A stretch of 29,919 nt of DNA from JBOHWJ01 sp050736615 (GTDB lineage: Bacteria; Desulfobacterota; Binatia; Binatales; Binataceae). The stretch lies in the NCBI GenBank assembly GCA_050736615.1, contig JBOHWL010000053.1, forward strand, positions 1 to 29,919. The letters are read 5' to 3'. The translations under genes and the position numbers were made by a program. The notes below the pieces were generated by a model. The model saw only the letters and a list, made by a program, of their open reading frames with translations. It was not told the origin of the DNA and ran no database searches. Below are positions 7,232 through 15,251 of the stretch, piece after piece; within the stretch, counting starts at the first letter, position 1; each line of letters begins with the position of its first letter.

Positions 7232-8950
7232 GTGAAACGAAAAATGACGCTCGGCGACTTCCTGGTCGCTTATTTGCGCAAAATCGGCGTTCAGCACGTA
7301 TTCGGCATTCCGGGAGACCTCGCGCTCAAGCTCTTTTTCGCTTTGGGCAAAAAGCACAACCTCGAGGTGCTCACCTTCTCGCATGAACCCGGGGTCGGCT
7401 TCGCCGCCGACGGCTATGCGCGCGCGACTGGCAAAATCGGAGTGGTCTGTGTGACTTACGGCGCCGGCGGTCACAACATGGTCAATCCCGTCGCCGGCTC
7501 CTTTTCCGAGCGCGTCCCGCTTCTGATCTTTTCCGGCGGTCCGGGCGAGGAGGAGCGTCGCCTGGGTACGCTGATTCATCATCAGGCACGCGAAATTGAA
7601 TCGCAACATCGCATTTATCAGGAAGTGACCTGCGCTTCATGTGTGATTGTTGACCCGCACACCGCGGCACGGGACATCCATCAGGTTGTGCGCACCATTT
7701 GGGCCGAGCAGCGCCCGGGTTACGTCGAAATTCATCGCGACATGGTCGATCGTGAAATTGAAGTACCCGACGAGCTGATCGAATGGGATGGCGCGCTTCA
7801 TTTTCAGGATTCGGATACGCGCAAGGTTGAGGAAGCGGCGCGCGAAACGGCCGCGATGTTCAACGAGAGCAAAAGGCCTGTGCTCATCGCCGGCATCGAG
7901 ATGCATCGTTACAAGGCTGCGCGCGAATTAGTCGAACTGGCTGAGAAAATGGGCGCTCCAGTGTGCACGACGGTGCTCGGAAAGGGTGCCTTTCCGATGG
8001 ACCATCCACTCTATATGGGCGTCCATGTCGGCCCGATCAGCCCGCCGCCGATTGTGGCGCGCATGGATGAGGCGGATTTCGTCCTCAACCTGGGTTGTTT
8101 GCGCACTGACATGAATTTCGGTAACCGGCCCCCTCATATTATCCAGGAAAAGACCGTTTGGGCGGTCGATCACACGGTTGATATCAAATATCACAGCTAT
8201 ATTAACGTTGGCGTGCGCGACTTCGTGCGCGCGCTGCTGCGCCAGGACTTGCGCGCACATCATGAAACGGTGCATTACGCCAGCAATCTGAGTGACGGCG
8301 CCGTCGCACGCAACCGCACCGGCGCGATTAAGGTGGTGGAGCTGCTCACCGCGGTCAACGAGTTTCTCGCCGTCAACCGGCGTCATGTGGTGGTCACCGA
8401 TTCCGGCGACATGCTGTTCGGCGGCCTCGATGTCAGGGTGCCGCATCAGGGGCTCTACCTGGCGCAGGGCTTCTACGCGTCGATGGGATTTGCGGTGCCG
8501 GCCGCCTTGGGCGCGCAGATTGGATGCGGACTACGACCGCTGGTGTTGAGCGGCGACGGTGCCTTCCAGATGACCGGGCAGGAAATTGCGCATGCGGCAC
8601 GCTTCGGCGCCAATCCTATCGTGGTCGTGGTGAATAATGGTGGCTGGGGCATCTTTCGCCCGATCGCAGCCGACCGCGCCGATCTGCTCGAAATACCGCC
8701 GTGGCCATACGCCAGACTGGCTCAGGCGTGGGGCGGCGCGGGTTACGAAGTGAGCAGCCTGGCCGAGTTCAAGGAAGCGCTCGCCGCCGCCCATCAGGTG
8801 CGAACCTTCGCCATCATCGACGTGCGCATCGAGCGCGACGACCTCTCGCCCGTGAGCATCAAGTACATCAAAGCCGCCGCCAAACGCTCGCAAGCGCCGC
8901 CCGAACGCAAGCCCAACCATCGCGCGCACCGAGGTGATAGGGATACTTAG
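7232..8950 (+). CDS. thiamine-diphosphate-dependent 2-oxo acid decarboxylase-like enzyme
   Basis: A ThDP enzyme of about 572 aa in the pyruvate decarboxylase / acetolactate synthase superfamily. The PYR domain carries the cofactor-activating Glu (about E52) in SHEPGVGFAADGYARATG. The motif LGTLIHHQ supplies two adjacent histidines at about 116-117, the position of the catalytic His pair of pyruvate and indolepyruvate decarboxylases and not expected in acetolactate synthases. The PP domain has SGDGAFQMTGQE followed by VVVNNGGWG, the GDG...NN magnesium/ThDP motif. The likely reaction is non-oxidative decarboxylation of an aryl- or alkyl-2-oxo acid to an aldehyde; the substrate is inferred only by family. 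The start is set by the shared leader (GAGGTG, then GTG); the frame is also open to 7163 and an ATG lies at 7244. It is followed after 200 nt by an acyl-CoA synthetase. Confidence 0.85.
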   Translation: MKRKMTLGDFLVAYLRKIGVQHVFGIPGDLALKLFFALGKKHNLEVLTFSHEPGVGFAADGYARATGKIGVVCVTYGAGGHNMVNPVAGSFSERVPLLIFSGGPGEEERRLGTLIHHQAREIESQHRIYQEVTCASCVIVDPHTAARDIHQVVRTIWAEQRPGYVEIHRDMVDREIEVPDELIEWDGALHFQDSDTRKVEEAARETAAMFNESKRPVLIAGIEMHRYKAARELVELAEKMGAPVCTTVLGKGAFPMDHPLYMGVHVGPISPPPIVARMDEADFVLNLGCLRTDMNFGNRPPHIIQEKTVWAVDHTVDIKYHSYINVGVRDFVRALLRQDLRAHHETVHYASNLSDGAVARNRTGAIKVVELLTAVNEFLAVNRRHVVVTDSGDMLFGGLDVRVPHQGLYLAQGFYASMGFAVPAALGAQIGCGLRPLVLSGDGAFQMTGQEIAHAARFGANPIVVVVNNGGWGIFRPIAADRADLLEIPPWPYARLAQAWGGAGYEVSSLAEFKEALAAAHQVRTFAIIDVRIERDDLSPVSIKYIKAAAKRSQAPPERKPNHRAHRGDRDT

Positions 8951-9150
8951 TGAAGGCGACAGGCGGGACGAGCACGTCAGTGGAGCGAACGGGAACGTGC
9001 GGACGAGATCGACATTGGCCGAGGGCTCGCGGACTCATCCGACCCACGGAGCCGCGTCCCGGGTAACGAGTCCGCGAGGTGCGGTTAGATTATTGGCTAG
9101 CGAAGCCGCGGGCGGAGCGAGCAAACGAGTCTGCGAGGTGCGGTTAGATT
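8951..9150 (+). promoter_or_regulatory. structured intercistronic region with duplicated leader repeat
   Basis: These 200 nt contain three notable structures. First, an inverted repeat GCACGT/ACGTGC (8972-8977 and 8995-9000). Second, two near-identical 29-base copies (one mismatch) of a leader starting AACGAGTCYGCGAGGTGCGG at 9065 and 9124, 59 bp apart. Third, an 11-base element CTCGCGGACTC (9026-9036) that is perfectly complementary to GAGTCCGCGAG in copy 1 (9068-9078) and complementary with one G-U wobble to GAGTCTGCGAG in copy 2 (9127-9137). The second copy overlaps the Shine-Dalgarno GAGGTG (9135-9140) of the acyl-CoA synthetase gene, so the two pairings are mutually exclusive. Whether this regulates translation or is debris of a repeat family is unknown. 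Confidence 0.45.
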
Positions 9151-10773
9151 ATGGAGTCGTACGAAAAGCTTTATCGCGAATTTCGCTGGAATACGCCTGA
9201 GTATTTCAATTTTGGCGCGACTATTGATAACTACGCGCAAGACCATGGGCGCGCCGCCCTGCTGTGGGAAGACCAGGACGGCAATCGCGCGCGCCTGACC
9301 TTCGCCGACGTGCGCGATCAATCCAACCGCATTGCCAACGTGCTTGCCGGACTGGGAATTGGCCGTGGCGATCCGGTGATGATCGCGTTGCCGCGCATTC
9401 CGCTCTGGCAAACGGCCTACATTGGCGCGCTCAAGGCCGGCGCGATGGTCATCCCATGCGTTTCGATGCTGCGCCAGAAAGACCTGGTGTATCGCGCCAA
9501 TCATTCGGGCGCGCGCGCGATTGTCGCCAGCATTGACAGCGCCGAACTGGTGGCCGATTTGCGGCGTGAATGCCCTTCGGTCGGACATTATCTATTGGCC
9601 GGCAGCGCCCGCACCGGATGGAGCAGTCTGCATGACGAGATGCGCAACGCCAAGCCCACCTTCACGGCCCAGCGCACGCGCGCCAGCGATCCGGCCGTAT
9701 GCTATTACACCTCCGGCACGACCAAGCAGCCCAAGGCCGTGCTGCACGGCCACGCCTATACCTGGGCGCATCGCTTCACCGGACTCAATTGGCTCAGCCT
9801 GAGAGAGGGCGATATCCATTGGACGACCTCCGACACTGGCTGGGCAAAGGCCGCCTATGGCGTCCTGTTTGGCCCCTGGATGAATGGGACGACGGTGTTC
9901 ATGTACAACGGACGCTTCGAGCCGCAAAAGGAACTCGAGCTGCTGCATCGCTACAAAATCACGACCTTCTGTGCCCCTCCGACCGAGTTCCGCATGCTGG
10001 TCAAGGAAGACCTCTCGAAGCATCATCTGCCCGCATTACGCCATTGCACGGCCGCCGGGGAGCCGCTCAATCCGGAAGTGATCGACGTCTGGCGCGAGCA
10101 TTACCGCTTGACTATCCATGACGGATACGGCCAGACCGAGACCGCGCTGGTGGCGGCCAATCTACCCGGCATGCCGGTGAAGCCGGGCTCGATGGGCCGG
10201 CCATTTCCGGGGCTGGAGGTGGGTGTGTTCGATGACGGCCTGCGCGAATGCAAAACCGATGAAGTCGGCCAGATCGCGGTTAGGGTCAAACCGGTCAAGC
10301 CACCTTCGATCATGCTCGAATATTGGAAGAACCCTGAAGAGAATGCGGCCGTTTTCCAGGGCGACTTTTACCTCACCGGCGATCAGGCCTATCGCGACGG
10401 CGACGGCTATCTTTGGTTCGTCGGCCGCGCCGATGACGTGATCACCTCGGCCGGCTACCGCATCGGGCCGTTTGAAGTTGAGAGCGCCTTGCTCGAGCAT
10501 CCGGCCGTGATGGAATCCGCAGTGGTGGCAAGTCCCGATCCCGATCGCGGCAGTGTCGTCAAGGCGTTCATCAAATTGAAAGCTGGAACCGTCGGCGGCG
10601 ACGCGCTTGCGGACGAATTGCGGGAGCATGTCAAGCGCGTGACAGCGCCCTACAAGTATCCGCGCGAAATAGAGTTCGTCGAAGATTTGCCCAAAACGGT
10701 AAGTGGCAAGATTCGGCGCGTCGAATTGCGCAAACTTGAAGAGCAACGCAAACGCGGGCAGACGCCCGCATAG
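9151..10773 (+). CDS. acyl-CoA synthetase (AMP-forming, ANL superfamily)
   Basis: A 540-aa adenylate-forming ligase that activates a carboxylic acid to acyl-AMP and then acyl-CoA. Core motifs in order: P-loop YYTSGTTKQPKAV (about 186-198), the A5 motif DGYGQTET (about 322-329), the A7 motif YLTGDQAYRDGDGYLWFVGR (about 407-426) with the ribose-binding Asp, the hinge and A8 region DDVITSAGYRIGPFEVES, and the A10 lysine in PKTVSGKIRR (about 515). The overall pattern resembles medium-chain or benzoate-type CoA ligases (MACS/Acs-like) more than FadD. The ATG at 9151 is preceded by GAGGTG at a 10-nt distance. It lies 200 nt downstream of a 2-oxo acid decarboxylase; decarboxylation, oxidation and CoA activation would be a logical route, but no aldehyde dehydrogenase is present here. 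Confidence 0.92.
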   Translation: MESYEKLYREFRWNTPEYFNFGATIDNYAQDHGRAALLWEDQDGNRARLTFADVRDQSNRIANVLAGLGIGRGDPVMIALPRIPLWQTAYIGALKAGAMVIPCVSMLRQKDLVYRANHSGARAIVASIDSAELVADLRRECPSVGHYLLAGSARTGWSSLHDEMRNAKPTFTAQRTRASDPAVCYYTSGTTKQPKAVLHGHAYTWAHRFTGLNWLSLREGDIHWTTSDTGWAKAAYGVLFGPWMNGTTVFMYNGRFEPQKELELLHRYKITTFCAPPTEFRMLVKEDLSKHHLPALRHCTAAGEPLNPEVIDVWREHYRLTIHDGYGQTETALVAANLPGMPVKPGSMGRPFPGLEVGVFDDGLRECKTDEVGQIAVRVKPVKPPSIMLEYWKNPEENAAVFQGDFYLTGDQAYRDGDGYLWFVGRADDVITSAGYRIGPFEVESALLEHPAVMESAVVASPDPDRGSVVKAFIKLKAGTVGGDALADELREHVKRVTAPYKYPREIEFVEDLPKTVSGKIRRVELRKLEEQRKRGQTPA

Positions 10774-10782
10774 ATCACTCCG

Positions 10783-11241
10783 ATGGCGCTGGTTATCCGG
10801 CCCATAAGATGCGAAGAGGCTGGAGCGTTGACGGAATTGGCGCTGCACTCAAAGGCCCATTGGGGTTACGACGCCGCCTTTATGGCCGAGGCACGTAAAG
10901 AAATCGCACTCAACGCCGTGGAACTCGCGCAATTCACGGCCTATGCATTGGAACGGTCGGGACGGCTGATCGGCTTCTACTCTCTGAAGCCGCTGGCGGA
11001 TGGAAAAATCGAATTACACGACCTGTGGGTGGAGCCGGAGTTCATCGGAAAGGGTTACGGTGCTCGCTTATGGTTTCACGCCGTCAGGTGCGCCCGAGCG
11101 CGCGGCTATCGCGAACTCGAACTTGTCGCCGACCCCAACGCGGAACCGTTCTATTTGCGGCGCGGCGCGAGCACCGTGGGTTATCAGCCATCCGGCATCC
11201 GCCGCGATCGGCGAATGCCAGTGATGAAGGTCGAATTGTAA
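10783..11241 (+). CDS. GNAT family N-acetyltransferase
   Basis: A 152-aa GNAT-fold protein. The central segment LHDLWVEPEFIGKGYGARLW contains the acetyl-CoA pyrophosphate-binding motif A (Q/R-x-x-G-x-G/A, here IGKGYG), and the C-terminal part DPNAEPFYLRRGAS matches motif B (P-FY-x-x-G-F/A). The start codon lies 9 nt after the stop of the acyl-CoA synthetase gene, so it is probably co-transcribed, although no good Shine-Dalgarno is visible. The substrate (amine, amino acid or protein) is not predictable. Confidence 0.85.
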   Translation: MALVIRPIRCEEAGALTELALHSKAHWGYDAAFMAEARKEIALNAVELAQFTAYALERSGRLIGFYSLKPLADGKIELHDLWVEPEFIGKGYGARLWFHAVRCARARGYRELELVADPNAEPFYLRRGASTVGYQPSGIRRDRRMPVMKVEL

Positions 11242-11277
11242 CTCGTTCGCTCTGAATTCGTCCGCCGGTCGTGAGCG

Positions 11278-11832
11278 TTATTGTTTGCCACGGGCGAGCA
11301 GGTTGACCTTGCCGGCGAAATCTTCGAGGTCGACTTCAGTGGTTTCGAGCACTCGCGCAACCATCCCCCAGAAACCAATCGTCATGATCAACTCGACAAT
11401 CTCGCCGCCGCCAAGATGGCGCTGGAGCGCTTCCAGCGTTTCCTTCCTGCCCTTGACGTTACGCGCGATCTGATCGGTGAAATGCAGCACCAGGCGTTCA
11501 ACTTCGTTGAAGCACTTGGCGGGCTCCCAATTGTCCATCGCGGCGATTTGGTCATCGCTGACGCCCACCGCTTTCGCGATTGGCACGTGCTGGGTCCATT
11601 CGTACACGGAGCCGCTGACTTTGGCGGTGCGCAGAATCGCAAGCTCGCGGAGTTTGTTATCCAGTTTCGCCTTGGTCAATAAAGCATTGCCGAGCCGCGA
11701 GAAGTTGCGGAAGACGGCCTCTGAAGTCGTCGCCATAATGCGCGCGACGTTGAGTTTTCGGGGGGTGTTGCCAAGAATCTCGCGGGTTTTCGCACTGGCC
11801 TGAGTTTCATCGACGTACGGTAGCAATGCCAT
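11278..11832 (-). CDS. carboxymuconolactone decarboxylase (CMD/AhpD-like) family protein
   Basis: A 184-aa all-alpha CMD-family protein. The core LDNKLRELAILRTAKVSGS then YEWTQHVPIAKAVGVSDDQI is the family helix pair. Where true AhpD peroxidases have a CxxC, this protein has no cysteine pair (S-V-Y-E-W-T-Q-H), so the thiol-peroxidase mechanism is unlikely. It resembles the YEWxxH subset that is common near degradative genes and has no assigned reaction. The ATG at 11832 has AGGAG about 7 nt upstream. It is convergent with the GNAT gene. Confidence 0.85.
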   Translation of the reverse strand: MALLPYVDETQASAKTREILGNTPRKLNVARIMATTSEAVFRNFSRLGNALLTKAKLDNKLRELAILRTAKVSGSVYEWTQHVPIAKAVGVSDDQIAAMDNWEPAKCFNEVERLVLHFTDQIARNVKGRKETLEALQRHLGGGEIVELIMTIGFWGMVARVLETTEVDLEDFAGKVNLLARGKQ

Positions 11833-11972
11833 CGGTTCGCTCCTAGGGGTTTTGGCGCTGGCGCACCAACAGTGCCGCTGACGCCGTCAAAGGTGCGGCT
11901 GCCGGGTGCATTTCGCCTGATCGAAACGAAGCCTAATACCGTCGCGGATGTCCGCGCAACCTCGCCGTCCAC

Positions 11973-12593
11973 TTACGATTGCGAGCGCGGGCTGCGTTCA
12001 CGCCACCAGAAGAGCCAAATCCCGGCCAGAGCCAGCACGACGCCGATGGCAATCCACACCGCGGCCGTATCGGTGACATGCACGACCCATTCGAGCTCAT
12101 CGCCGACAAGATATCCCACGGTCAGTACCAAAGAGCACCAGATGATTGCGCCCAGCAGATTCCAGCCGAAAAAACGCCAGAACGGCATTCCCGCCGCACC
12201 CGCCATCGGACCGGCCAGAAAGCGCGCACCCAGAATGAAGCGCGCCATGAATACGGCCTTGGCGCCGTGCGTATCGAAGAACTGTTGCAGATGAAGGTAA
12301 CGGCGATGCACGGTTGCGAAATGGCGCGCGAGCCATTCGATCAATCGCTGCCCGCCCGTGCGGCCCAGCATAAAGCCGCAGCAATCGCCGGCTGTGGCGC
12401 TGGCGATACCGACCAGGTACAGCGTCTTCAAGTCGAGCAAGTCGCGTCCGGCGACGAAGCCCGCCGCCAGCAGCACGGTTTCCTCCGGTACCGGCAGCCC
12501 CAGGTTCCCGGCAAAGACAAATAAGAAGACGCCTAAATAGCCCCAGGTGGCGAGCCAAGCCGCTATCCCCGTGGGACTCATAATATGGTGCAT
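11973..12593 (-). CDS. DedA family inner-membrane protein
   Basis: A 206-aa DedA/SNARE-associated (VTT-domain) protein, a polytopic inner-membrane protein. The family has roles in polyprenyl- and phospholipid transport and membrane homeostasis. Visible hallmarks are GNLGLPVPEETVLLAAGFVA with the conserved acidic pair after the first helix, and FMARFILGARFLAGPMAGAA, matching the F-x-R-x(5)-R-x(6)-AG motif whose arginines are needed in E. coli DedA proteins. It ends with a final hydrophobic helix and a basic tail. The ATG at 12593 has a weak Shine-Dalgarno; an ATG 12 nt further in (12581) is an alternative. It is transcribed divergently from the SnoaL-like gene. Confidence 0.9.
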   Translation of the reverse strand: MHHIMSPTGIAAWLATWGYLGVFLFVFAGNLGLPVPEETVLLAAGFVAGRDLLDLKTLYLVGIASATAGDCCGFMLGRTGGQRLIEWLARHFATVHRRYLHLQQFFDTHGAKAVFMARFILGARFLAGPMAGAAGMPFWRFFGWNLLGAIIWCSLVLTVGYLVGDELEWVVHVTDTAAVWIAIGVVLALAGIWLFWWRERSPRSQS

Positions 12594-12798
12594 TAGAAAC
12601 GAGCGGCTCGGCCGGTTCGCCTTCCACCCTATTTCAAGCTTGCCGGTTTGGTTCGCTCAAAGTAAGTGCCAGCGTCGCATGATTTAGCCGCCGTCAAAGG
12701 CGAGTGTCGGCCGCGGGACCTTGGCTTGTGCTTGGGGGCGGCGAGCAAAATGCGTTATTGAAATGAGGTCGTCGACATAACAACGGGGGTGATCCTCT

Positions 12799-13278
12799 AT
12801 GAAGACATTGGAAGAGCGAGTCAGGGTGCTTGAGGATATCGAGTCGATCAAGCGGCTGAAGGCGCGTTACTGCGCCGCCTGCGACGACAACTATAACGCC
12901 GAGGCCATCGCGGCGCTCTTTACCGAGGATGCGATCTGGGATGGCGCCGGTTTGGGCAAGGCTGAAGGTGGCGAGAAAATCCGCCAATTCTTTCGCGGTG
13001 CGCCGCGGATCTTTCCTTTCGCCATCCATCACGTGATGAATCCGATTATCGAAGTCGAGGGCGACAGCGCGCGCGGTCAATGGTACCTGCTGCAGCCGGC
13101 GACCCGGATGCGTCAGTCCGAGGGCAAAGCGGCGGAGAAGCAGGCGGTTTGGCTCGCCGCGAGTTATGACGAGCAATATGTACGCACCGCTGATGGTTGG
13201 AAATTCAAACATCTGAAGGTGACCGCCCGGTTTCTTACCCCTTACGAAGAAGGCTGGGCGAAAAAGCAATTCGTATAG
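12799..13278 (+). CDS. SnoaL-like / NTF2-fold protein
   Basis: A 159-aa single-domain protein of the nuclear-transport-factor-2-like fold (SnoaL_4 type). It opens with an amphipathic helix LEERVRVLEDIESIKRLKAR, followed by YCAACDDNYNAEAIAALFTEDAIWDG, the typical Y-x(3)-D-x(4)-ALF-x-D-A-W signature. Relatives include ketosteroid isomerase-like enzymes and ring-hydroxylating dioxygenase small subunits, and many are of unknown function. A GGGGTGAT Shine-Dalgarno lies about 6 nt before the ATG. It is first in a same-strand series with dienelactone hydrolase (42 nt gap) and a GH88-like gene. Confidence 0.83.
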   Translation: MKTLEERVRVLEDIESIKRLKARYCAACDDNYNAEAIAALFTEDAIWDGAGLGKAEGGEKIRQFFRGAPRIFPFAIHHVMNPIIEVEGDSARGQWYLLQPATRMRQSEGKAAEKQAVWLAASYDEQYVRTADGWKFKHLKVTARFLTPYEEGWAKKQFV

Positions 13279-13320
13279 TCCGAGCGATTTTTTACATCAA
13301 TAATTCTGGAGGTGGCAACC

Positions 13321-14091
13321 ATGGCGCTGGCTGGTGAAGTGACCAATCCCGCGACAATCGATGGCAAGGACGTGACCTTCGAAAGCGACGGTTTCGCGTT
13401 GCGGGCTTATCTGGCGCGGCCCAAAGAGCAAGGTAGTTACCCCGCCGTATTGATTCTGCATGAAGCTTTTGGGCTGGTCGAACACGAACGCGACGTCGCA
13501 CGACGTTTCGCGAATCAGGGTTTCATCGCGCTTGCGCCCGACGTTTATTCGCGCGTGGGCGCGCCGAAAAACGCCAGCGACATGGCCGAGGTCCGCACCA
13601 AAATGTTCGGACTGAAGGATTCTCAACTGGTGCGTGATTTCGAAGCCGCCGCCGCGTTTTTGCGCGCGCAACCCGGATCTAACGGCAAAGTCGGATGCGT
13701 CGGTTTTTGCGTTGGCGGCCGCTGGACGCTGTTATTCGCATGCAGCAGCGATAAGGTCAATGCCGCGGTTGATTGCTGGGGCGGCTTCGTCACCCGCGCC
13801 ACCGCGGAGGCGATGACCACACCCGAGCGTCCCACGGCCGTGGTCGATCTGATTCCGCAACTGCATTGTCCGCTTTACGTCGTATGCGGGGAGGAGGACC
13901 AGAATCCGTCACCGGAGCACGCCGCGGAAATACGCAAGCGTCTCGAACAGGCCGGCAAGAATTTTCAGCTTGAGATATTCAAGCACGCGGGTCACGCATT
14001 TTTCGCCGATTACCGGCCGAGCTATCGCGAGCAGGCGGCGTTTGACTTATGGCCCAAGATGGTTGCTTTCTTCAAGAATAATCTGCGCTAG
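13321..14091 (+). CDS. dienelactone hydrolase family protein
   Basis: A 256-aa alpha/beta-hydrolase of the DLH family. Catalytic residues are visible: nucleophile C130 in GFCVGGRW, the Asp in GEEDQNPS (D193) and the His in HAGHAFF (H225). This is the Cys-Asp-His triad of carboxymethylenebutenolidase, which opens dienelactone to maleylacetate in chlorocatechol and aromatic catabolism. Many homologues act on other esters. The ATG at 13321 is chosen because GGAGGTGG lies just upstream; a GTG at 13312 overlaps that site. It is co-directional and closely spaced with the SnoaL-like and GH88-like genes. Confidence 0.9.
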   Translation: MALAGEVTNPATIDGKDVTFESDGFALRAYLARPKEQGSYPAVLILHEAFGLVEHERDVARRFANQGFIALAPDVYSRVGAPKNASDMAEVRTKMFGLKDSQLVRDFEAAAAFLRAQPGSNGKVGCVGFCVGGRWTLLFACSSDKVNAAVDCWGGFVTRATAEAMTTPERPTAVVDLIPQLHCPLYVVCGEEDQNPSPEHAAEIRKRLEQAGKNFQLEIFKHAGHAFFADYRPSYREQAAFDLWPKMVAFFKNNLR

Positions 14092-14113
14092 CGCGGACCT
14101 CTCGAGTCAACGG

Positions 14114-15226
14114 ATGAACGAGAAAATATGGGCGGGCGCGATTGAGAAAATGCGCGCGCGCATCGATCATACCGCTGAAACGGTGCGCGACGGTTTTCCC
14201 CATTATACCGACCGCGCAAGTGGCAAATGGGTCACCACGCCCGCCGCCGATTGGACCGGCGGTTATTGGAACGCGATGCTGTGGCTGACTGCGGCGACAA
14301 CCGGCGATCAGCGTTACGCTCGGGCGGCCGCGCAATGGACGGAGCGGTTGCGCAGCCGCATTGACTCGCAGACCGCGGCCAAAGGACTGCTCTTCTATTA
14401 TGGCGCCGCGCTCGGCGCGATTCTCACCGGGAATCCGGCGGCGGGTGAAATCGCGTTGGCCGGCGCCCGCTCGCTCGCCAAAATGTACAATCCGGCCGCC
14501 GAAGTGATTCCTACCGGCGCGGAATTCGAGGAAGTTCACAGCGTCGGCGCCACCGAAACCGAAATCGACACGGTGCAGATAGCGGCTCTGTTGATATGGG
14601 CCAGCCGTCAGAGCGGCGAGGCCGCGTTATCCGACATCGCGGTCAAGCATGCCCGCCGCCATATCGAATTATGTCTGCGCGAGGACGGCTCCATCTGCCA
14701 GTCGGCTTCGTTTGACGCCGCGACCGGCAGCCGGACGCGGCGCTATACGCATAAAGGCATCACGGACCAGAGCACTTGGGCGCGCGCGCAGGCGTGGGGA
14801 ATGCTGGGATGGACCTTGACCGCGCAATGGTCGGGAGATCTGACATTCCTTGAGCCGGCGCGCCATGCGGCGGATTGGTGGCTAGCGCACGTTCCTCGTG
14901 ACTTCGTCGCGTATTGGGATTTTGACGACCCCGCGATCCCGCACACGAATCGCGATACTTCGGCGACCGCGATCGCGGCGGCTAGCCTGCTGAAATTCGC
15001 CGCGCTCACTGACAACGCCGCATTACGCCGTCAGTACGATGAAGCCGCACGGGCTACGGTTCGCGCGCTGGTGGAAACCTATTTGGGGACAGAGGGCGGT
15101 CTGTGGGAAGGCTGTTACAACAAACGCATCAATCTGGCGATCAACCACGAGCTTATCTGGGGCAGCTATTATCTGTATGAAGCGCTTCACGTACTCGACG
15201 GCATACTGGCGCCATCACGGATTTAA
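14114..15226 (+). CDS. glycoside hydrolase family 88/105-like (unsaturated glucuronyl hydrolase-like) protein
   Basis: A 371-aa alpha/alpha-barrel protein resembling unsaturated uronyl hydrolases. Family features are the N-terminal DWTGGYWNAMLWL, the segment ETEIDTVQIAALLIWA with D152 at the place of the acid/base Asp of Bacillus UGL, QSTWARAQAWGMLGW, RDTSATAIAAASLLKF and the C-terminal NHELIWGSYYLYEALHVLD. The segment where UGLs carry a first Asp (H-D-L-G-F) reads GLLFYYGAAL here, so that residue appears missing. No signal peptide is seen, in line with cytoplasmic UGLs. The ATG at 14114 is 22 nt past the DLH stop; the frame is open further upstream but overlaps DLH. The Shine-Dalgarno is weak. 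The expected activity is release of unsaturated uronic acid from oligosaccharides, uncertain given the substitution. Confidence 0.8.
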   Translation: MNEKIWAGAIEKMRARIDHTAETVRDGFPHYTDRASGKWVTTPAADWTGGYWNAMLWLTAATTGDQRYARAAAQWTERLRSRIDSQTAAKGLLFYYGAALGAILTGNPAAGEIALAGARSLAKMYNPAAEVIPTGAEFEEVHSVGATETEIDTVQIAALLIWASRQSGEAALSDIAVKHARRHIELCLREDGSICQSASFDAATGSRTRRYTHKGITDQSTWARAQAWGMLGWTLTAQWSGDLTFLEPARHAADWWLAHVPRDFVAYWDFDDPAIPHTNRDTSATAIAAASLLKFAALTDNAALRRQYDEAARATVRALVETYLGTEGGLWEGCYNKRINLAINHELIWGSYYLYEALHVLDGILAPSRI

Positions 15227-15251
15227 GCCGGGAATTTGGATCGAAATCGGC

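Noticed and set aside
7928..8446. Minus-strand open frames inside the ThDP enzyme gene
   Set aside because: They are shadow frames in GC-rich coding DNA; no start signal and no family resemblance.
8951..9150. Known riboswitch or tRNA in the intercistronic region
   Set aside because: No cloverleaf, T-loop consensus or conserved riboswitch core was seen; only repeats and inverted repeats can be supported.
10162..10848. Minus-strand open frame of 228 codons opposite the acyl-CoA synthetase
   Set aside because: It lies entirely antisense to conserved ANL-superfamily motifs and has no recognisable domain.
13970..14113. N-terminal extension of the GH88-like protein
   Set aside because: The open frame overlaps the conserved C-terminus of the dienelactone hydrolase, and family similarity begins only after the ATG at 14114.
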